NCBI RefSeq assembly: GCF_001426525.1 | Contig: NZ_LMEW01000035.1 | Location: 490,363 to 554,362 of the forward strand | Length of the DNA: 64,000 nt | Direction of reading: 5' to 3' | DNA from: Massilia sp. Root133 | Lineage (GTDB): Bacteria; Pseudomonadota; Gammaproteobacteria; Burkholderiales; Burkholderiaceae_D | Shown here: positions 61,653 to 64,000 of the stretch, piece after piece | Numbering within the stretch: the first letter of the stretch is position 1 | How the letters are laid out: each line of letters opens with the position of its first letter | Made by a program: the position numbers and the translations under genes | Notes under the pieces: generated by a model | What the model saw: the letters and a program-made list of their open reading frames with translations, nothing else | The model's database searches: none | What the model was told of the DNA's origin: nothing

Positions 61653-62645
61653 TTACTGGCCCAGCAGGTGAGCGACGCCTGCGCGCTCTTCGTTCAGTTC
61701 GTTCAGCGTCAGGTTGATGCGCTCTTGCGAGAACGCGTCGATTTCCAGGCCTTGCACGATCTTGTACTCGCCGTTTTCGGTGGTCACCGGGAAGCCGAAG
61801 ACGATGCCTTCCGGAATGCCGTACGAACCGTCCGACGGCACGCCCATCGTGGTCCACTTGCCGTTGGTGCCCAGCACCCAGTCACGCACGTGGTCGATGG
61901 CGGCGTTGGCGGCCGAAGCAGCCGACGATGCGCCGCGCGCGTCGATGATGGCGGCGCCGCGCTTGCCGACGGTCGGCAGGAACGTGTTGGCGTTCCATTC
62001 CTGGTCGTTGATCAGGTCCTTGACCGACTTGCCGTTGACCGTCGCGAAACGGTAGTCGGCGTACATGGTCGGCGAGTGGTTGCCCCAGACGACCATCTTC
62101 TCGATGTCGCCGACGGCCGTGCCGGTCTTGGCGGCGACTTGCGACAGGGCGCGGTTGTGGTCCAGGCGCAGCATGGCGGTGAAGTTCTTGGCCGGCAGGT
62201 TCGGGGCCGATTTCATCGCGATGTGGGCGTTGGTGTTGGCCGGGTTGCCGACCACCAGGACTTTCACGTCGCGCGAGGCGACGGCGTCCAGCGCCTTGCC
62301 CTGCACCGTGAAGATCTGGGCGTTGGCTTCCAGCAGGTCTTTACGCTCCATGCCCGGGCCGCGCGGACGGGCGCCGACCAGCAGGGCGACGTCCGCATCC
62401 TTGAATGCGGTCATCGGGTCGCTGTGGGCGGTCATGCCGGCCAGCAGCGGGAATGCGCAGTCTTCCAGTTCCATCATGACGCCTTTCAGCGCCTTCTGTG
62501 CTTTTTCGTTGTCGATCTCGAGCAGCTGCAGAATGACCGGCTGGTCCTTGCCCAGCATGTCGCCGTTGGCGATGCGGAACAGCAGGGAATAGCCGATCTG
62601 GCCGGCCGCGCCGGTAACGGCAACGCGCTTAGGGGTTTTAGCCAT
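61653..62645 (-). CDS. mdh: malate dehydrogenase
   Basis: 330 residues, NAD-dependent oxidation of malate to oxaloacetate. The Rossmann start VAVTGAAGQIGYSLLFRIANG, substrate Arg loop RPRGPGMERKDLL, NPANTNAHIA and catalytic His in VVWGNHSPTMYAD identify the cytosolic-type Mdh of betaproteobacteria. Followed by a strong terminator. The 236-bp gap to the divergent gntR gene holds a perfect palindrome that may regulate both. Confidence 0.97.
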   Translation of the reverse strand: MAKTPKRVAVTGAAGQIGYSLLFRIANGDMLGKDQPVILQLLEIDNEKAQKALKGVMMELEDCAFPLLAGMTAHSDPMTAFKDADVALLVGARPRGPGMERKDLLEANAQIFTVQGKALDAVASRDVKVLVVGNPANTNAHIAMKSAPNLPAKNFTAMLRLDHNRALSQVAAKTGTAVGDIEKMVVWGNHSPTMYADYRFATVNGKSVKDLINDQEWNANTFLPTVGKRGAAIIDARGASSAASAANAAIDHVRDWVLGTNGKWTTMGVPSDGSYGIPEGIVFGFPVTTENGEYKIVQGLEIDAFSQERINLTLNELNEERAGVAHLLGQ

Positions 62646-62833
62646 GATGAATCTCCAAAGTGGGAAAGAAAAACGGGGCGACGCAGAAGGATACGCCAGT
62701 TTGGGAAAACTGCAATCATACCAAAAGGCCTACCCGCAAGCCGGGCGTGCGACGATTGCCGACAGGCGGGCGCCCACGCTCGATCGACCGCGAGTGTATG
62801 CCCGCACGATTCCATCTGTCAATTCATATCATA

Positions 62834-62849
62834 TGTCTTATATAAGACA
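62834..62849. promoter_or_regulatory. 16-bp perfect palindrome, candidate GntR operator
   Basis: TGTCTTATATAAGACA, extended to 22 bp with one mismatched pair. It lies 33 bp upstream of gntR and 188 bp from mdh. TNGTCTTA half-sites around an AT core fit GntR/HutC-family sites. Confidence 0.75.
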
Positions 62850-62881
62850 CATAATCCGAGGGTTTCTCCACTGGACGGACA

Positions 62882-63706
62882 ATGGGATTTATGAAAAAAT
62901 CGATGTCTATGAACCCAGCCCCGTCCAATCCGAACAGCAATGGCGCCACGACTACGAGCGCCGGCAGCGCTGTCGGCGGCGTGGCGCCTTCCCCCACATT
63001 CTCTCCACTTTACCAGCAGATCAAGGCGCTGATCACGCAGAGCCTGCAGTCCGGCGAATGGAAACCGGGCGAGCTGATCCCCAGCGAAGTCGAGCTGGCC
63101 GGCCGCTACAAGGTCAGCCAGGGCACCGTGCGCAAGGCCATCGACGAGCTCGCCGCCGAGCACCTCGTCGTGCGCCGCCAGGGTAAAGGGACGTTCGTCG
63201 CCACCCACAACGAGGCGCGCGCCCACTTCCGTTTCCTCAAGCTGATGCCCGACGAGGGCATCCCCCAGCATCTCGATCACGACTACCTCGAGGTCAAGCG
63301 CATCCGTGCGCCGGCCGAGGTGGCGCGCCTGCTCGAGCTGAAATCGGGCGACGCGGTCGTCTATATCAAACGGCTGATGAGCGACGGCGGCGCGCCGACT
63401 ATCCTGGAAGAACTCTGGCTGCCGGGGCAATTGTTCAAGGGACTGACGGCGGAGCGCCTGGCGGAATACAAGGGACCGATGTATGGACTGTTCGAGTCGG
63501 AATTCGGCACGCGCATGATCCGCGCGTCCGAAAAGATCCGGGCCGTGGCGGCCGACGCACCGACGGCGCAGGCGTTGAAAGTGCCGGAAGGAACGCCGCT
63601 GCTGTGCGCGGACCGGGTGTCGTTCACCTATGGAGACAAGGCGGTGGAGTTGCGGCGCGGGCTGTATCTGACCACGAAGCATCATTACCAAAACGAATTG
63701 TCGTGA
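62882..63706 (+). CDS. GntR/HutC-family transcriptional regulator
   Basis: 274 residues. After a 38-residue low-complexity leader (NSNGATTTSAGSAVGG), a winged HTH (LYQQIKALITQSLQSGEWKP, KVSQGTVRKAIDELAAEHLV, about 42-110) and a UTRA effector domain (about 125-265, RFLKLMPDEG, AVVYIKRLMSDGGAPT) follow. ATG 62882 or 62891 could be the start. Between mdh and sdhC, it is the conserved regulator of the betaproteobacterial TCA cluster and likely senses a TCA-related metabolite. It probably binds the palindrome at 62834. Confidence 0.9.
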   Translation: MGFMKKSMSMNPAPSNPNSNGATTTSAGSAVGGVAPSPTFSPLYQQIKALITQSLQSGEWKPGELIPSEVELAGRYKVSQGTVRKAIDELAAEHLVVRRQGKGTFVATHNEARAHFRFLKLMPDEGIPQHLDHDYLEVKRIRAPAEVARLLELKSGDAVVYIKRLMSDGGAPTILEELWLPGQLFKGLTAERLAEYKGPMYGLFESEFGTRMIRASEKIRAVAADAPTAQALKVPEGTPLLCADRVSFTYGDKAVELRRGLYLTTKHHYQNELS

Positions 63707-63739
63707 ATTGTTTTTGCGGCGGCTCTATGCTGCTGCATG

Positions 63740-63796
63740 AATCGCTTGCAGCGATTACAATGCCTTGATTTTGGGCAAGCGTCGAAGACCAAAATC
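63740..63796. repeat. two small inverted repeats upstream of sdhC
   Basis: AATCGCT-N3-AGCGATT (63740-63756) and GATTTTGG-N14-CCAAAATC (63767-63774 with 63789-63796). They may be gntR end structures or regulatory sites for the sdh operon; no T-run follows. TATAAA at 63816-63821 is a possible sdhC -10. Confidence 0.4.
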
Positions 63797-63846
63797 GGCG
63801 TAGTCCGGGTGTCAATATAAATAAACGCTTTAAGGGAGGTGTTCCA

Positions 63847-64000
63847 ATGTCCGAAGCCGTGAAGAACGCGCAAAAAAGAGGGCAGCCGATCCGTAATGTG
63901 AGCATTACGGACATCACGATGAACTACAAGCAGCCGCCGTCGGCCATCGTGTCGATCCTGCACCGTATCAGCGGCTTCGTGCTGTTCCTCTTCCTGCCGT
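63847..64000 (+). CDS. sdhC: succinate dehydrogenase cytochrome b556 subunit, N-terminal part
   Basis: Membrane anchor and haem-b subunit of complex II. The 51 residues in the window include RNVSITDITMNYKQPPSA and IVSILHRISGFVLFLFLP: the conserved 'SILHRISG' segment with the quinone-site Ser/Arg and haem-region residues, at the start of the first transmembrane helix. Start ATG 63847 with AAGGGAGG seven nt upstream. The gene continues past the window edge; sdhDAB and gltA are expected next. Confidence 0.95.
   Translation, partial: MSEAVKNAQKRGQPIRNVSITDITMNYKQPPSAIVSILHRISGFVLFLFLP

Overview
The window is a high-GC chromosomal segment from a Gram-negative betaproteobacterium. The best guess is Oxalobacteraceae (Massilia/Duganella-like). 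Support comes from Burkholderiales-type trimeric porins, a DUF2863 protein, the gene order acnA / citE-like / mdh / gntR / sdhC, and scattered 'GGGGTCAGAGCCC' repeats of a kind I associate with that family. This placement rests on pattern recognition, not on a database search.

Layout. (1) 0-16.2 kb is organic-acid uptake. A LysR regulator diverges from a carboxylate symporter that has a near-consensus sigma-54 promoter, followed by a porin and DctB/DctD. Convergent to these lies TctE/TctD, which diverges from a porin, a TctC-type receptor, a complete ABC importer and an AbrB-like membrane protein. (2) 16.4-22.8 kb holds an MFS-acyltransferase fusion, tRNA-Pro(GGG), a diguanylate cyclase and PEP carboxylase. 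(3) 22.8-34.1 kb is a polyuronide-utilisation locus: GH105-DUF4861 lipoprotein, PL5-type lyase, an unassigned 611-residue secreted protein, LacI regulator, uronate dehydrogenase, TonB receptor and GH88. Similar LacI-type operators lie upstream of each transcription unit except the regulator's own. (4) 34.2-37.6 kb holds an S24 repressor with a coupled small ORF, a divergent holin-like gene behind an operator-covered promoter, and a second-type FtsH behind a perfect FNR/ANR box. (5) 37.7-42.1 kb is a minus-strand glycan operon (two GT4 enzymes, one with its catalytic C-terminal half missing, plus SDR, HAD phosphatase and GT9). (6) 42.3-43.8 kb carries two disordered/hydrophilin-like stress genes, divergent, whose promoters share an unusual matched -35/-10 pair. 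(7) 43.9-57.2 kb is mixed: M14 carboxypeptidase, CYTH protein, serine hydrolase, acyltransferase, CNB-thioredoxin-reductase fusion, TPR-GGDEF protein, a MarR remnant, DUF2863, and a Fur-boxed siderophore receptor with a PKHD hydroxylase. (8) 57.3-64 kb is the TCA cluster acnA, MliC-like protein, citE-like, mdh, gntR and the start of sdhC.

How the parts fit. Much of the window concerns carboxylates and uronates: import of di/tricarboxylates, anaplerosis by PEP carboxylase, polyuronide breakdown feeding uronate dehydrogenase, and TCA enzymes. The most novel-looking signals are the matched divergent stress promoters (43.29-43.42 kb), the LacI polyuronide regulon with its unassigned 611-residue enzyme candidate, and the repressor/holin-like/FtsH block. 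No rRNA, CRISPR array, intact prophage or insertion-sequence transposase was seen.
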